Assembly: GCA_003254925.1 (NCBI GenBank)
Contig: QANZ01050821.1
Location: 32,625 to 96,624, forward strand
Direction of reading: 5' to 3'
DNA from: Chamaecrista fasciculata
Lineage: Eukaryota; Streptophyta; Magnoliopsida; Fabales; Fabaceae
Length of the DNA: 64,000 bases
The stretch's first letter is position 1. The number at the start of each line of letters is the position of its first letter. The notes under the pieces were generated by a model. That model was not told the DNA's origin, did no database searches, and saw only the letters and a program-made list of their open reading frames with translations. Made by a program: the position numbers and the translations under genes. Below, in pieces: positions 43,678-57,064 of this stretch.

Positions 43678-45458
43678 CATGTGATGGATGATTAATATAC
43701 CTTCACCTTTTACAAATTCAAGATATTTCAAATTGAAATATTTTAGAAGAATGTTTTATTGTCGAATTTAGAAGAGTGCATTATAGATGATCTTATCTCG
43801 AATTAGTGACATACTCATTTTGAATTTCTAACCCATGCCTCGAGCATCACCTCCATCCCCTTTGGAGGAAGGACTAGTGATATATCTTTATTAGGCTGGC
43901 TGCTCGGTCATGACCAGGCCAACACTATACCCATTCACGACTTGGTAAACTCAAAATCCTTGAAATATTAGGGGCCTAAATCCTTGGTATCTTGGGCTTG
44001 CCACCCGACTGTTAGTGGGCTCAACGTCCACTATCCATCACTGAGATTCTGGTGATGACTCCCTTGGGATCTCGACAGCCTATTGTACCTCCTACAAGGT
44101 CTCCATCTATAAATATTTTAATATTAGCCCGTGAATAAGTTAGACACTCTTTTCTCCTCTAAACACTTTACTCTCTTATAGTTCTTAACTAAATTGAGTG
44201 TAGAATGTCTTCTACAAGGTCACCTTGTGGCTTTCTATTGGAATCCACATATCAATTTGCTTCTACAGTCCACTTGAAGCTTAAAATAAAAATCATACCA
44301 TAATTTAATTTGTCTAACACTAAAATTTTAAAAAAGAGATATAGGATTAACCTTACTTTTCTCACTATTCCCTTTGTTAATTTTTTTTTGTTTCCATTCC
44401 CTTCCTTATTGTCAAACATAATATTAAATTTTAAACTAGAAAAAAACATAAAGTTTCACTTTAAACAATCCACTGTTTTTAATTTTAAAGAAAAATGGAA
44501 AAAAGTGAGCGTCACGCCCGACATCCCGAAGGAAAACATCGTTGATGACTTTGAAAAATAGAGTCGCCCTCAAATTTTTAAGAAAAACTTGGAAAACTAT
44601 GTTTATCAAAATATTTTGAAAAATGGTGGATAAGGCAAAAATCGGTCTCGAACCAAAGATAAGTTCGGGAGGCATTTGAGTCGCGAGGAAGGTGTTAGAC
44701 ACCCCACAACACTCATACAAATGGACGGTTACCTTAAAATAACTATATAAAAATCAAATGGCCTTAATATTTAAAGATTAATCATCTTAAAATAAATAAA
44801 TAAATTAAGACAAAGCAAAAAAAAAAATGTAGAAGCAAAAATAACAAATGCCTAAAAAGGAAAGGACACAAAATAAGATAATGAAGAAGGTATTTACAAG
44901 TATATATATAAATAAAATAAAATAAAATCTTTTAAACAAACAAATAAGAGGAATATGTGATGTGTTCAATTTCCTTCCATGATTAACTCTTCAATTAAAA
45001 TAATGACCATGATTATCATTAAATTTTTTTATTTTCTCTCTCTATTAAAAAAAATCAATTTACATTAATTACGTAATTCAAACACCAAAAGATAAAAACT
45101 AGTTGATGGCATTTATGAAATTTGAAAGTGTGAAATCAACTATCTATTTAGGAGATCAAATGTGGCCTTTATTTTAGGATGATATTAAATATAAAAATAG
45201 GTATAAAATTATAAGATGATATTATTTAATATTTAGTAAGTAGTATTATCATAATTTTAAAATAAACCCTCAGATATTTTTTTTTTCAAAAAATAGTGCC
45301 TCCAAAAAAAAAAAACCTAGTCGGTACTCGGTAATGCCCAATGGCCCCAGTTGGTTGAGATCGAAGATGAGCAACATCTTTGCTTTACCTTCACCGATCT
45401 CGTCTTCCTCTCCGACGTCATCACCCGCGTTTGATTCCATACTACGCGCGCCTCCGTT
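43678..45458. other. Intergenic; possible old retroelement pieces; SYP31 leader at the end
   Basis: 43830-44230 has a GC-richer stretch with a TATAAATA (about 44107) and repeated TCTACAAGGT that looks LTR-like. 44500-44710 contains GAGTCGCC and GGAAGGTGTTAGACACCCC, which resembles a leader seen in some plant Gypsy elements. Neither has proven boundaries or coding sequence. The last roughly 100 bases are probably the 5' UTR of the SYP31-like gene. Confidence 0.35.
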
Positions 45459-48400
45459 ATGGCTTCTGCTACTGCCTACCGTGATCGCACCTCCGAGTTT
45501 CGATTACTTTCTGAGACTCTGAAGAAGATCGAGGGACTCAATCCCTCCAATCAATCCGAAAATGTTCCTTCTACATCCAAACAATCCACTCCCACATCAT
45601 CCTATTCTAGATCTGATTTCAACAGGAAGGCCTCTCGGATCGGCTTGGGCATCCATGAAACCTCCCACAAGATTTCAAGGCTTGCACAATGTAACTCTAT
45701 CTCCCTTTTCATTCGCCCTTGTTTCGTTTCATTAAGCATTAGGGGAAGGGCTGTACTGGTTTTTTTGTTTTCCCCTTTTTGTTGCTTATCCAATCTCCCC
45801 CGAGGTTTTTCGATTTCACTCTTTTGCAATATTATGATTAGCTGGCTGTGAACAAAAAAGCAAGACAATTAGAGGGCAGAGTACAAGAGTTTTTTTTTTT
45901 TGGTTCAAGACTTTATGTAGTACCTTTTGATTTATCTAGGTGACGTTTATTGCTTATTGACTCGGAGTTTTCTTTTGCGAGCTTGCAGTGGCAAAGAAGT
46001 CGTCAATGTTTAATGATCCCATTGTGGAGATACAAGAACTAACGGTTTTGATAAAGAATGACATAACAGCATTGAATTCTGCCCTGTCGGATTTACAGAC
46101 CATTCAAAACATGGAAATGGCTGATGGAAAATATTCGGAGGACAGAATTGTTCATTCAACAGCTGTTTGTGATGACTTAAAGAGCAAACTTATGGGAGCA
46201 ACTAAGCAGCTTCAAGATGTCTTAACTACTAGGACAGAGGTTATTGTGAACTGATAACTTGTTCTGGATATTTATTTTATGCTTTGCTTTTTCACCTAGC
46301 TTTGGAAATGTCCTAAATATTATATAATGCCCACAGAATATCAAGGCTCATGAGAATAGGAAGCAGATATTTTCCAAGAATGCGTCAAGAGAAAATCCTT
46401 TCCAGCAAAGGCCTAAGCCAGTGACTGAGCCACCCCCTTGGTCCAATACTTCGAATGCATCTGAAAGCTCGCAAGAAACATCAGCGTGAGTATTTTCTTG
46501 ATTATTATGAAATGAAAATGCTTTGTCCATCTAAATTTCCATAATGCAAAACTAGGTAGGTTGTCTGGCTCAAATCATGTTTTTCTGGCGTGGTAGTTAC
46601 TTTTATGCTTTTGTAAAGAGACGAGGTTAACCTATATGGTCATAACATTTGAAAACTCATGCTTTCATAATCTTTTGAACAGAAAAAAAAATCTTGTCAT
46701 CTTTTGGCTGTGGAGTGTGGACAAGTTTTATTTCATTGGTTGGTCAATTTGACCATATCTATACGGGAATGTATGCATGTAGCATGTTATCAAAATAAAG
46801 CTCTGTTTTCTATTTTTTCTTTCTATGACTCTTGGCATGTTTCACCGTTCACGTCACAGCTGATTATCCAGTTTTTAATATCCTATTGAAATTTATTTGC
46901 TAATGCCTAATTCTCAGAACTTGACAGCTTTTGTGACTCACACATTGTAAAGCTGAAGTTTGACTTTCAGCTGCAGTGTTTTTTTGAAACTAGATAGTGT
47001 GGTAGACCGGTAGTCATCGACCAGAAACTAAACATTTACATTTGATATTTCACTTAGTGGACTTGATCTTAGATGATTCGTTACTAGCCTGTTCTTACAG
47101 ATAATTCGTTACTAGCCTGTTCTTTTAGTGGTTGTTTATAAGGTGGATGAATATTTTTAAAATCTTTGAAAGGCAATTAAGTTTTATTTTCATGGGATTT
47201 CACTTGGAAGTCCAAAATTACGTGGAATTATAACATAACTAGCCTTGATTTCTTATTTGATAATAATATTTTGATAACTATATTGATTACTCTTCACCTA
47301 ATAATGTACTAGAACTGTTGCTTTCTGGAATCTATAAGGCTTGGAGATCTAAGAATTTATAATGTTATTTTTTAAGGTCCTCTTATAATTTTCTTGATGT
47401 TTAAATTGATAGGTCTCTGGAAGTTTAATTTCTGCTTAACTATTTGTATTTGTCTATCTTAACCAGATTACTTTCCAATGAAGTTCCAGCTGGAAATCAA
47501 TTGAGGTATGCTCTAATTTGCTTTGAAAGCTAAGATTAATTTGGCCCTTCTACCTTTCAACATGGCTTGGTTATCGTTCTGTTTTCTGTTCTTTGGTTTG
47601 CATGTGCTGTTGTCCACCTAGGTTGTGGAAGTTATAGACTGTACATCATAAGCTTATTTGCATAATGGAAGATAAGGATCCATTTGCAAGGTATGGGACT
47701 TTTGTCTCTCGTTGGAACTTGGAAGTACTTAAGAGGTTTGAATGTGGGATTTTATATTGAGTATTGGCTCTTGGTTCAATCTCATGAGTTAGCTTTTGGG
47801 ATGTGGTTGTTCTCTTAAAGGTTCCTATCTCATTCCCTGGAAGTTTGAGTCTGTGGTTTCTTCAAGAGGATGTGTTGGACACAAATTATAACATGCCATG
47901 TGGAAAGGTAGTAGGCAATAGAGTGCTTGGTGGATCCCTCTCTTTCCTGATAGGGCAACGTTGATATTTTTGTTGGCTATTTAGTATTTGTCTGCCAATC
48001 TTTGTAAATCCTGGAAATGTAAAGCCATTAGGTGAAATGATTCAATTGAATATTCCTTGTAAAGTTAACAAGAAATAATGGCATCAATCTTTTCATAAAT
48101 ATATAATATAGTGACTTCACCAATTCTCCTGATACAGGCGAAGGTTAGCTGCGGACAACACTCCATCTCAGCAAATGCAAATGTCTATGGTACAGCAGGT
48201 TGTCCCACGACAAGAAAGTTATAGTCAAAGTCGGGCAACAGCTCTGCACAATGTGGAATCCACTATCACAGAACTTAGTGGGATATTCACTCATTTGGCT
48301 ACAATGGTTGCTCACCAAGGGGAGTTAGCTATCAGGTTTTGGCTCCTTCCACTTGATCATTTTGATACTTGTCTAGCATTGTTCTACTTCTGCTTTTTAT

Positions 48401-48685
48401 CTCTCTCAAATGTCAATAGTTTGGTGTATGCTAAATAATCGAGAGCATGAAATACTGCATATGAAACTATAGCTGTTCACACGTTCTAGCAATTTGAAGT
48501 AAATCTGTCATACTGGCTTGGTCAGGATTGATGACAACATGGATGAGTCATTGGCAAATGTTGAAGGGGCTCACAGTTCCTTATTGAGGCATCTCAGCCA
48601 AATATCATCGAATAGGTGGCTTCTTATCAAGATATTTGCCATTCTGATTCTTTTTTTGTTGATCTTCATATTTTTTGTGGCCTAA
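45459..48685 (+). CDS. SYP31: SYP3-type syntaxin (Golgi Qa-SNARE), SYP31-like
   Basis: Six exons: 45459-45690, 45989-46239, 46337-46485, 47467-47505, 48138-48335, 48526-48685, joining to 342 residues, close to plant SYP31/32. The N-terminus YRDRTSEFRLLSETLKKIE is the syntaxin-5 start. The Habc-type region follows (SRIGLGIHETSHKISRLAQ, EIQELTVLIKNDITALNSAL). The SNARE helix spans about residues 256-315, with the zero-layer glutamine near residue 284 (HQGELAIRIDDNMDESLANV), and a C-terminal tail anchor ends FFVA. The protein is the plant counterpart of syntaxin 5 and drives ER-Golgi and intra-Golgi vesicle fusion. KLMGATKQLQDVLTTRTE and the spacing favour SYP31 over SYP32. Exon 4 is only 39 bp. 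No defect was seen. An upstream overlapping frame (45334-45522) is a shadow. Confidence 0.93.
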
Positions 48686-49445
48686 GATATTGCAAATTTA
48701 TCCAATCATACAAGTAATGCTTCGTGGCTTACTTGAATTCATTTGTCTTCGTCATTCTATTGAGGCAAAAATATGTGAGGGCAGCCAAATGAAGTTATAT
48801 GTGACAGATATGTTCTTTTTACAAGTAGACAGGGCTCAATTGATCTGTAAAGTATGTGCATTCCCGGATTCTTTTGTTTGGCAACATATACACCAAAACT
48901 TCTGAACGTTACGGCTTAAGTTAGAACTATATGAGTGCTTAGTGAATTGATGCAAGGAATCAAACTAGTGCCAAAAAAGGAAAAAAAAAAAAAGGAGAGT
49001 TTTAAAAAAGAAAGAGTCAGAGACAACAGTATTGACAATTGTAGTGATGAATACAAGTAATCAAACTGGTGGTTGAAAACAATCTGAAGTTTCTTTTTTT
49101 CTGTTTTAATATTCAGTTACATGCATATTTGAGGAAGTTTTGGTTGTTGTAATATCAAAATTGGTTTCTTGTAGTTTATTATGTGCTCCGGGATTCCAGT
49201 TTGTCTTAGTTGGATTGTCTTTTTTACAGGCTTTGCACTCTTGTTTCCTTCCCAAAAAAATTGATTTCCTACAGTTTAATATGCATGAGTAGATTTATAA
49301 TTATGCTATGTGGAAGATCTTAGATATATGTCACGTAATTAATCTATATTAGCTTTTAATTATTTGTATTGGGAAATAAAATAATTTTTAATCACACACA
49401 CACACACGCATACTTGCACTCTCTCACACACACACAGATATATAC
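48686..49445. other. 3' flank of SYP31-like gene with CA microsatellite
   Basis: Probable 3' UTR, then AT-rich spacer. (CA)n tracts lie at 49392-49408 and 49425-49436, separated by GCATACTTGCACTCTCT. No gene seen. Confidence 0.5.
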
Positions 49446-49723
49446 TTAGGGCACGCAAATATTAGGGATCAATGAAATTGATAGTAAACATTATGGACTC
49501 AAGTGAGATTTTGGCCTAAAACAAATAAACTATTTCCCACATTATAGAAAAAGCTAGGGAGAGAGAGGGGCACAACACACGTTCTCAACCTACTTTCTAG
49601 TTTTTTATTTAATTTATAATTATAATATGAACAATTATATATTTTTTGATTGGTTAATTAAAATTTAGCCTAAAGTTAAAAAAGAAGGACGACCAGAGAG
49701 TGGTGGAACCATATAATATAAGA
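49446..49723 (-). mobile_element. Helitron-like relative of the 28 kb dimer
   Basis: The minus strand begins TCTTATATTATATGGTTCCA (49723, preceded by A) and shares CTCTCTGGTCGTCC with the element at 28018-28343. The other end has GCGTGCCCTAAG followed by T near 49446, resembling a CTRR end with a weak hairpin. Interior sequence differs. Boundaries at the 3' end are tentative. Confidence 0.4.
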
Positions 49724-50469
49724 TATATATTTCATTAAATTTGATGAAGTTCTACTAGTTAAAAAAAAGAAAAGAAAAGAAGTTCAACTTTTTGTTTTTT
49801 CCAATAGAAAAATTGCTCCTTTCTTTAAAAGGCTAGGTTAGATATCTCATGTAACCAAAATGAATATATTTCTCAAAAAATAGACAAGAGGTTAAAAATT
49901 TAGGTTTCTAAATTCTGCTAACATTGGAGTTGTAAACAATAATTATTCTACCTTCTAAAATAGAAAGCTATAAAAGGAGAGGAAGTCTTGAAGATCTCCT
50001 ATGAAAAGTAATAACTAAAACTTATAAGTAACAAAGTCCTCATTATTGAGTTATTCATTCCCTTTTTTGTTCAAATTCTTCGTGTTTCAATAGTCCATTG
50101 CGCCATTGCGGTTCTTTCTTCTTCATTTTCTGCTTTCTTTGTACTTGATGAATATATATATTTTCAAATATATGTGATGATAGATTTGACAAATATTTAC
50201 TTATCTTCTTATGGGATTTTTTCTTTTTAACATTTCAATATATTGCTTATGTCAAATATGAAAACTTTTGAACCCTAAATCCCTAATTCTATCCCAGTGG
50301 TATATTTAAAAGATTTTATATATTTTTACTCCAAAATTCATTTTTCTTTTTAAGGAGAATCTTTTTGTTACTTATTATATTTAAAGTTTCAGGGAATTTG
50401 TCAAATTTGATACATAAAGGAAAAAATCTGTTATTTTGTTGCAGTCTTGATCGTTGTTTTAACTTATCT

Positions 50470-50872
50470 GGGCTTATCAATAAAAACCTTTATTTTCTAT
50501 TTAGACAATAGCACTCTTTTCTTTCTAAACTTTCCATTAATTTTTAATTTCATCTCCAATATTTGTTTACTGTTAATTTTATCTTTAAAGTTTCATATTT
50601 TGATCTATTTTATTATTTGTTCTTATTTTAACCAAATATGAACGAAGACTCTACCTGACTAATCATATATAATGTAAAATTAATAAAAAAGAAACTCAAA
50701 ATGAAAAACAGAATGATATTTGATGTTAATTTATTAAAAGAAGTTAGTCAAAGGATAAAGTTGACTAAAATGAGAAACTTTAAGGACAAAATTGATAATA
50801 AACAAACATTAAGAACGAAATTGAAAATTGAATAAAGTTTATGGATAAAAATGATACTTTTTCCTTCTATTT
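50470..50872. mobile_element. MITE-like inverted repeat
   Basis: The left segment (ACTTTCCATTAATTTTTAATTTC, TTTGTTTACTGTTAATTTTA) is mirrored on the right (AAATTGATAATAAACAAACA, GAAATTGAAAATTGAATAAAG). The arms are about 150 bp and imperfect. Ends and target duplication were not resolved. Confidence 0.4.
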
Positions 50873-52235
50873 AATTTAGCAATAGAACTCTAGATGTCCT
50901 TCTAGTTTTAACTTTGGAAATGACAAATATTGCAAGTGTGATTATTATTTTTCTAGACAAATTCATGTTGTTCGTAATTTTTTTAAAAGGTGACTTATAT
51001 AGCCTAGTATATATTAGACAAATTTCAATTATGGTAGTTGTAACTTGTAACATATGAGCAAAGTGGGTAGCAGTAATAGTGCGATTGAAGTACAGAAAAT
51101 TCAGCTAGAATATTATTCAAGTTTGAAGGAAAACTAATCGTGGAAATCCTAAAAAGCACACGAGCGGGAGACAAAGGGAATCTGTTTGTGTGTCTAAAGA
51201 TTTTTCTTTCACGAAGTCGATGGAGCTTTTAAATTCCATTCATCACTGATAAGAATGAATGAATGAAATTACAAAATCCAAATTAACAAGATCTGAAAGA
51301 TATATAGGAAGATAAGCATCCCATTGTGCTGTGTCCCCGTGGAAAGAGACCATTTTGGTGGTCAAAGTACCTACCACTTTAATTTGTACATACTGCACTA
51401 CACAACTCACTGAATTTAATCTTTTTTAATGCTTTAAATACCAGAAAGCGTACTTATTATTATCTCTATAGCTTCAACAGAAAAACCTTACATCCATATA
51501 AGTAAAAAAAACTGCATTTGGTAATCGAGTGATCACTTTCAAAGCAAATGGATAGGTTCAAGGCATCCAGGTTTTGAGGATGACTGGCTTTAACACATTA
51601 TCAACCATCTTCTATATATAAAATTATAAATATATGCTTGGTCGCTTTCTTGTCTAAAAAAGAACATTTTCTCACTTATTGCTCTACATGTCACATCTTA
51701 ACCCTGACAACGAGCTATATATACCGATCAGTTACAGGAAGGTTGGACAAAAATATTTAATTTTTATTATTATTATTATTATTATTATATAATTTTGTTA
51801 TACAAGTTTTTGTAATAAGCATGTAACATGTAAGTTCTTTACTATATGTACATGTTGAAATTATTTGAGCAACAAGTATAGTTTTCCTAGTAAATTTTTT
51901 TATTTTAACATTGATTTAGAATTAAGATTGAAGACATATATCAGAAAAGAGTGTTGAAGTGAGTGAAGTGATCTTCCTCCCCATGATAGAGATGGTAGGT
52001 TGTGAGTGGTGATGTGTGGCCATGGATGGATTTGACCAAAGAAGAGTATTGATTCATCAGTGGAATCTTCGTCTAAGGCCTAGAGAGAGCCATAGCCTAG
52101 GGGGCAATGCTTGAAACTTGAAAGTGATATGCAATTAGTTCTCCCACTAGAACCATTATATGAGAGAGCAACGTTTCATCATGTAGATAGTGTTGTGGCA
52201 AAATCACAGAAAGTTGGCTGCTATGTATATGTGAA
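50873..52235. other. Intergenic, no gene seen
   Basis: About 1.4 kb AT-rich spacer with an (ATT)n run near 51765-51790. No coding sequence or RNA gene was recognised. Confidence 0.5.
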
Positions 52236-52240
52236 TTGTA

Positions 52241-53263
52241 TGTTGGGAATTAATAATAATAATAAAATAATATTGTTATGGGAAGCATGAATCTGTTGCA
52301 TCAGATTTGAATTTTAGAGATTTAATTTAGTTTTGAATTAGTCATATATATGTATATATGAGTTAACTAGTGGGTACATGATTTTAGGGATAGGTAGTTA
52401 CTTTATTTTATTTATTTTTTATTTAATTATGTGTATTTCCTTTATAAAAGGAATCTGATTTGTACCTATTATTATGGAGCTATGAATGAAGCAAAGTTCA
52501 CGAGAAAAAAGAAAAGGTTTATGAGAGCTTCCATGTTTCTTCCTCCCAAAAATTCCTAACACTGGTATCAGAGCTTTAGATCCTAAGAGCTTGTGAGGTA
52601 GAATAGCACATCTCTCACATGTTGAGATGATGTTGCTACAAGGAAATTTACTAGTAGGAGAACGAATTCTCATAATTACTTCAGAGATTTGAAACTTGAT
52701 GTCGGAAAATTGCAAGAACTTGATGAAAGAATCATCTCTTAGAAGATGAGATAAGAAGTTGCAGAAGAAGGAAGAAAAGAAGAAATGGATCTTTTGTGAG
52801 AAGCTTAAAAAAAATTTGATGTTTTTGGAGAGATGGTGCTCCAAATAGTTTAATGATGACAAAGTGCATCATTGAAGCTTCGAACAAATGATCCAGGAAA
52901 AACTTGAAGATTTATTAATTAAACTGAATTTTATTGTGAAGATATTTCAGTTTAAGGGAGGAATTGTTGGGAATTAATAATAATAATAAAATAATATTGT
53001 TATTGGAAGCATGAATCTATTGCATCAGATTTGAATTTTAGAGATTTAGTTTAGTTTTGAATTAGTCATATATATGAGTTAACTAGTGGGTACATGATAT
53101 TTTATTTATCTTTTATTTAATTATGTGTATTTCCTCTATGAAAGAAATCTGATTTGTACCTATTATTATGGAGCTATGAATGAAGCAAAGTTTACGAAAA
53201 AAAAGAAAAAAAAAAAGATTTATGAGAACTTCTATATTTCTTCCTCCCAACAAATTCCTAACA
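52241..53263 (+). mobile_element. Complete TRIM (miniature LTR retrotransposon)
   Basis: LTRs at 52241-52561 (321 bp) and 52965-53263 (299 bp) both start TGTTGGGAATTAATAATAAT and end AATTCCTAACA. The primer-binding site TGGTATCAGAGC lies at 52563-52574 and a polypurine tract AAGGGAGGAAT just before the 3' LTR. A perfect 5-bp duplication TTGTA flanks it (52236-52240 and 53264-53268). The interior is only 403 bp with no gag or pol, which defines a TRIM. The LTRs differ mainly by small indels (a missing roughly 20-bp segment near 53095 in the 3' LTR), so the insertion is not brand new. Confidence 0.9.
52563..52574 (+). other. tRNA-iMet primer-binding site of the TRIM
   Basis: TGGTATCAGAGC one base after the 5' LTR, complementary to the 3' end of initiator methionine tRNA. 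Confidence 0.9.
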
Positions 53264-53268
53264 TTGTA

Positions 53269-56200
53269 AACCCTAATAATCCCATAGAGGAATGTGAGAG
53301 ATTGAAATTAGTGGGGGAAAAAATGAGGATGTATTATTTTGATGGTCTCTGCCTGCTTTGTCTTCCACATCCATGTCAAATTAATACTTTTGATGTAACA
53401 TTTCCTTGATAATGTTGCTATAATAATAATGGCACCCCAAGAAAAAAAAAATACCCTCATTTTTCACTGTATAATAGCATTTACACTGGCCAGCATTCGT
53501 TTCTATTTTCATTATCGTCATCATTTCTCTAAGTTAAGGTGAACCCTAAGCAAATGACTTCATTGATGACACTGACAAGCCTCAGAACTCACTGCTGTAC
53601 ATTGAAATTGAATTATGTTGGTGAGCACTGAGCACTACTAATATATATATGTTAATCAAAGATGATGCAACACTTTGAATTTTGTTGATTACTATTATAT
53701 ATATATATTTATTTATTTATGCTTCTTTATTTAAGTAGTGACTCCTAATGATTTTGGAGTTGGTTTCTTTTTTGGTTTACTGACTCTTTAGTATTGAGAA
53801 AGGGCCTGTTTCCGTTATTATTAATCATGCACTACAATTAATTCTAATAATTAAACCAATTATGGTGATGATGAGTGGGTCCAAAACAGAATTTTTTGTG
53901 ACGCCTCATGGCAGGATCCCAATTCATATGTATCAGAGGTTTGTTTAGAAGAAAGTAGAAGATGAAAAGAAGAAAAGGAGGGATTCAAATCAATGGAGGA
54001 GTGATTACTTAGCAGTCATGCTGCTGCAACAAAAATGATAGCCATCGCCACACATTACCATTATGAAAGAAATAAAGTAAATGCAGCATGGTGTTGCCTA
54101 AACTCATCCACCTATCCTATATGGCTATTCCCTATTCCTACAAATATTATATATATTATATATATATATATAGATATAGATATATAATGTTGCTGCCCCA
54201 GCATTCAAATGCCTGCACTCTCTATTGTTCTAATGATGAATCAGAAAATGGGGATTGATAATTTGATATGAGCACTTTATATATAGAATGGTGAGTGGCC
54301 TTGGAATTGAGGATGGATATACTCCACGCCCAGCATTCATAATTCTTGGTCCTACCTTCTTAGTTATCTCACTCCCAGCCAGTTTAGCACTAAGGGGTTT
54401 TGAGGCTTTTTAATTTAGATTGTATTTTTTATGTTACCAATTAGATGTGCGTATGTATGGTTGAACCCTTAATTAATGCTATATTGTGGGGACTAGAGGC
54501 CATAAGCATGTCCTAGGATGCTTTTTGTAATATTAATAAAGTGAAGGTTATTCCAAAGACGAAAAGATAAGAGAAAATACAGAGAAGTTTGGGCATGGAA
54601 AAGCAAAGCAAAGCTTTTATACCTTACAAAGGATGAGATGAGAATTCAAAAGGAAGCTTTTGAAGATAAGGTAAAAAAGCCAAATAAATCCAATACTTTC
54701 CTTTCCGTTGGTATTTCAAGTAATATCTTTTCTTGGTTGGTGGGGTGCCCCCAATATTCTTTCTAATCATTATTGTAAGCTTGGACCCTCACTCTCTTTG
54801 TTAGAGATGACTTAGCTACTCAAATTTAAAGCCCACTTCGGCACACTGACCATCAAATTTTGTCATGTTGATATCATTAGAAACCTAGTGGCTCTTGCAA
54901 TTTGCTATATTTGTAACATCTTCAAAGCCTGAAAATCATGAAGCTCGAGCTTGCGTGTTGATTTCAATCTACGCCATATATGATGTTTACCAGTCTTGTG
55001 GATTACCCCCATCTATTCGAGCTTCCAACTTTACACTAAACCATATGATAAGACTAGTTTTTCCTTGTAATTGGATTTTACCTAACTTGTTTCATCTATG
55101 ACACCTAATCAATTATCTAGGGAACCATATATAATGGTTCATGATTCATACATACCATACAGTGTCTGAAAGAAGAGAACATTATCCCTTCTTTCAACTT
55201 CCACTACTTAATCAGTTATTCTTTATTTATTAAAATTGATAATAAAGTATGTTATCCCAATATGATTAGAAAGTTATTTTTAAGCCTAAAACTTACAAAT
55301 AATAAAATTATGACACCAATGAATTTAAACCCTGATATGTATACTGGTTAAAATTGAGAAAGTACTGTGCAGCAGAAGACAAAATGGGTTGACTGATTAA
55401 TAGATAAGAAGCTGTAAGAAGTGGAGTATCACTCCATATATGATTCTATTATCTGTGAATGAATGGTGTTGGGAACTGCCTAGAGATGCAAAAAAATGAG
55501 GTCCACTTGGTGGAATTTGATAGGCTCAATTATACAAAGGAATGGGATATATTACTCAATTCAGGGACTTATAATAATCAGCTAAGTTGGAGGCCATGCA
55601 AATTATATTGAAGCAAATGATTAGTCAAGAATGAGAGAGAAAAAAGGGGGACAAGGAGCATATTAAGGAAAAGTTGGAAGCTGAGTTAGAATGAGGGAGG
55701 TCCCACCCACCCACTAAGCATGTTTAATTTAACTCAATGATAAGGGAAGCTAATTTCCACATTGGTGTAGATATCAAAATCACCAAACAAACAATTAAAA
55801 TAAATAAAAAGATGGAATGCATGCTGCTTACTTTTTTGACTGCTTAAAGAAGTAGTTCACCAAATTCTTTTACCAAAAACACAATTTTCTCCATTTTTTC
55901 TCCTGAAAATATTAAGAGAACACTGATATACACCTAATATAAAGATATTTGTTTCCATCTTCTTTAATAAATATGATGAGTAAAGTAAAAATTGACAGTA
56001 TGGCGTAGATTGAACAGTGAATACCAATGGCTATGCTAAGACCTTTCTTTCAAGATAATGGATATACAACGTAATCAAATGTATAAAGCTGATACTTTCT
56101 TTCTTGCTTCCGGGAAATGCGTGAGATAATTGAGTTATTTTTGTTGTTTTTGGTATTCTCCTTATTGGCCTAAATATTGTTTTGAATTCCTGCTGTACAA

Positions 56201-56410
56201 GTTGGGACAAAATCTAACTAAAAAAAAAAAAAACACAAGATTTCAAACAGAAACAGTTCAACGTCAACGTCACTCACTACTCAAACACCATTTATTGAGA
56301 ATGAGTAGTTCTATAGTTTTCTTTTCCTTTTCTTAACTTAAAAATGAAATTGAAATTTTCTCAAAATTATTGGACTTACGTTCACACTTACACTTACTCA
56401 CTCACCAACC
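53269..56410. other. Long gene-free intergenic stretch
   Basis: About 3.1 kb with no supported gene, RNA or transposon boundary. (TA)n runs lie near 53640, 53695 and 54145-54190. This is the upstream region of the auxin carrier gene, and its lack of recognisable transposons compared with the rest of the window is notable. Confidence 0.5.
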
Positions 56411-57064
56411 TGTTTATAAAGGCTTCACAGCCAAACAAAAACGAACTGAAACACCCAAACAAAACAGGGGAAGAGAGAACAAGAGCACACTATAAAGAGA
56501 AGCCAAACCCAACATCTCTGTTGCTCTGTTACTATCACTGATTTGTTTCTTTTCTTCTATTCATTCTGTCAGATCTCCATTATCCACATCCAAAAATCAA
56601 CCTCAATCCTTAATCGTAGGTCTTCAATTTCGGTTCTTTCTTATCCCACCCAACCATCTACTCTTCATTTATAGCAAGAAGAAGCAACTGTTTCTTTCTT
56701 TTTCAACTTTCCGACTTTCCACTTCTTTGTACAAAACTCGCGTCTAAGTGTATGAAAGTGTAGTTAAAGCTCTGCAAGTCTTTAAATTCGAGTGGTATAA
56801 AGAGTAAGTTTGGTCCTTTGGAAGGATTTGCAAGAAACCTACCTTGTTTGCCACTGAAAGTTCTCTGCTTTCCTCTGTTTCAGTACAGAGCGACATTCAC
56901 CAAGACCAGGTAACTAGTTTTTTCTTTCTTGTTTTACCCTCTTCATAGTTTGATATCTTTCACAAAGTAAATTGAATTCTTTCTTATTAATCTGGGTGTT
57001 GTAAGATTTTTGATCCCATGAATGTGTTTATTTTTCCCAGATCATAATCTGAAAACTTGGAACA
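56411..57064 (+). promoter_or_regulatory. LAX promoter TATA and 5' UTR with intron
   Basis: A TATA box lies at 56415-56420 (TTTATAAAGG); a second candidate CTATAAAGAG is near 56490. A long leader follows, and an intron lies in the 5' UTR: donor GGTAACTAG (GT 56910-56911) and acceptor CCCAG (AG 57039-57040), 24 bases before the start codon. Leader introns often raise expression in plants. Confidence 0.55.

Noticed and set aside
44500-44720. Possible Gypsy (Ogre/Tat-like) leader
   Set aside because: Resemblance of GAGTCGCC...GTGTTAG to such leaders is from memory only; no LTR, primer site or coding sequence supports it, so it was kept as a remark rather than a feature.
45334-45522. Frame starting upstream of the SYP31-like ATG
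   Set aside because: It ends inside exon 1 in a different frame; the MASATAYRDRTSEF start matches syntaxin-5 N-termini.
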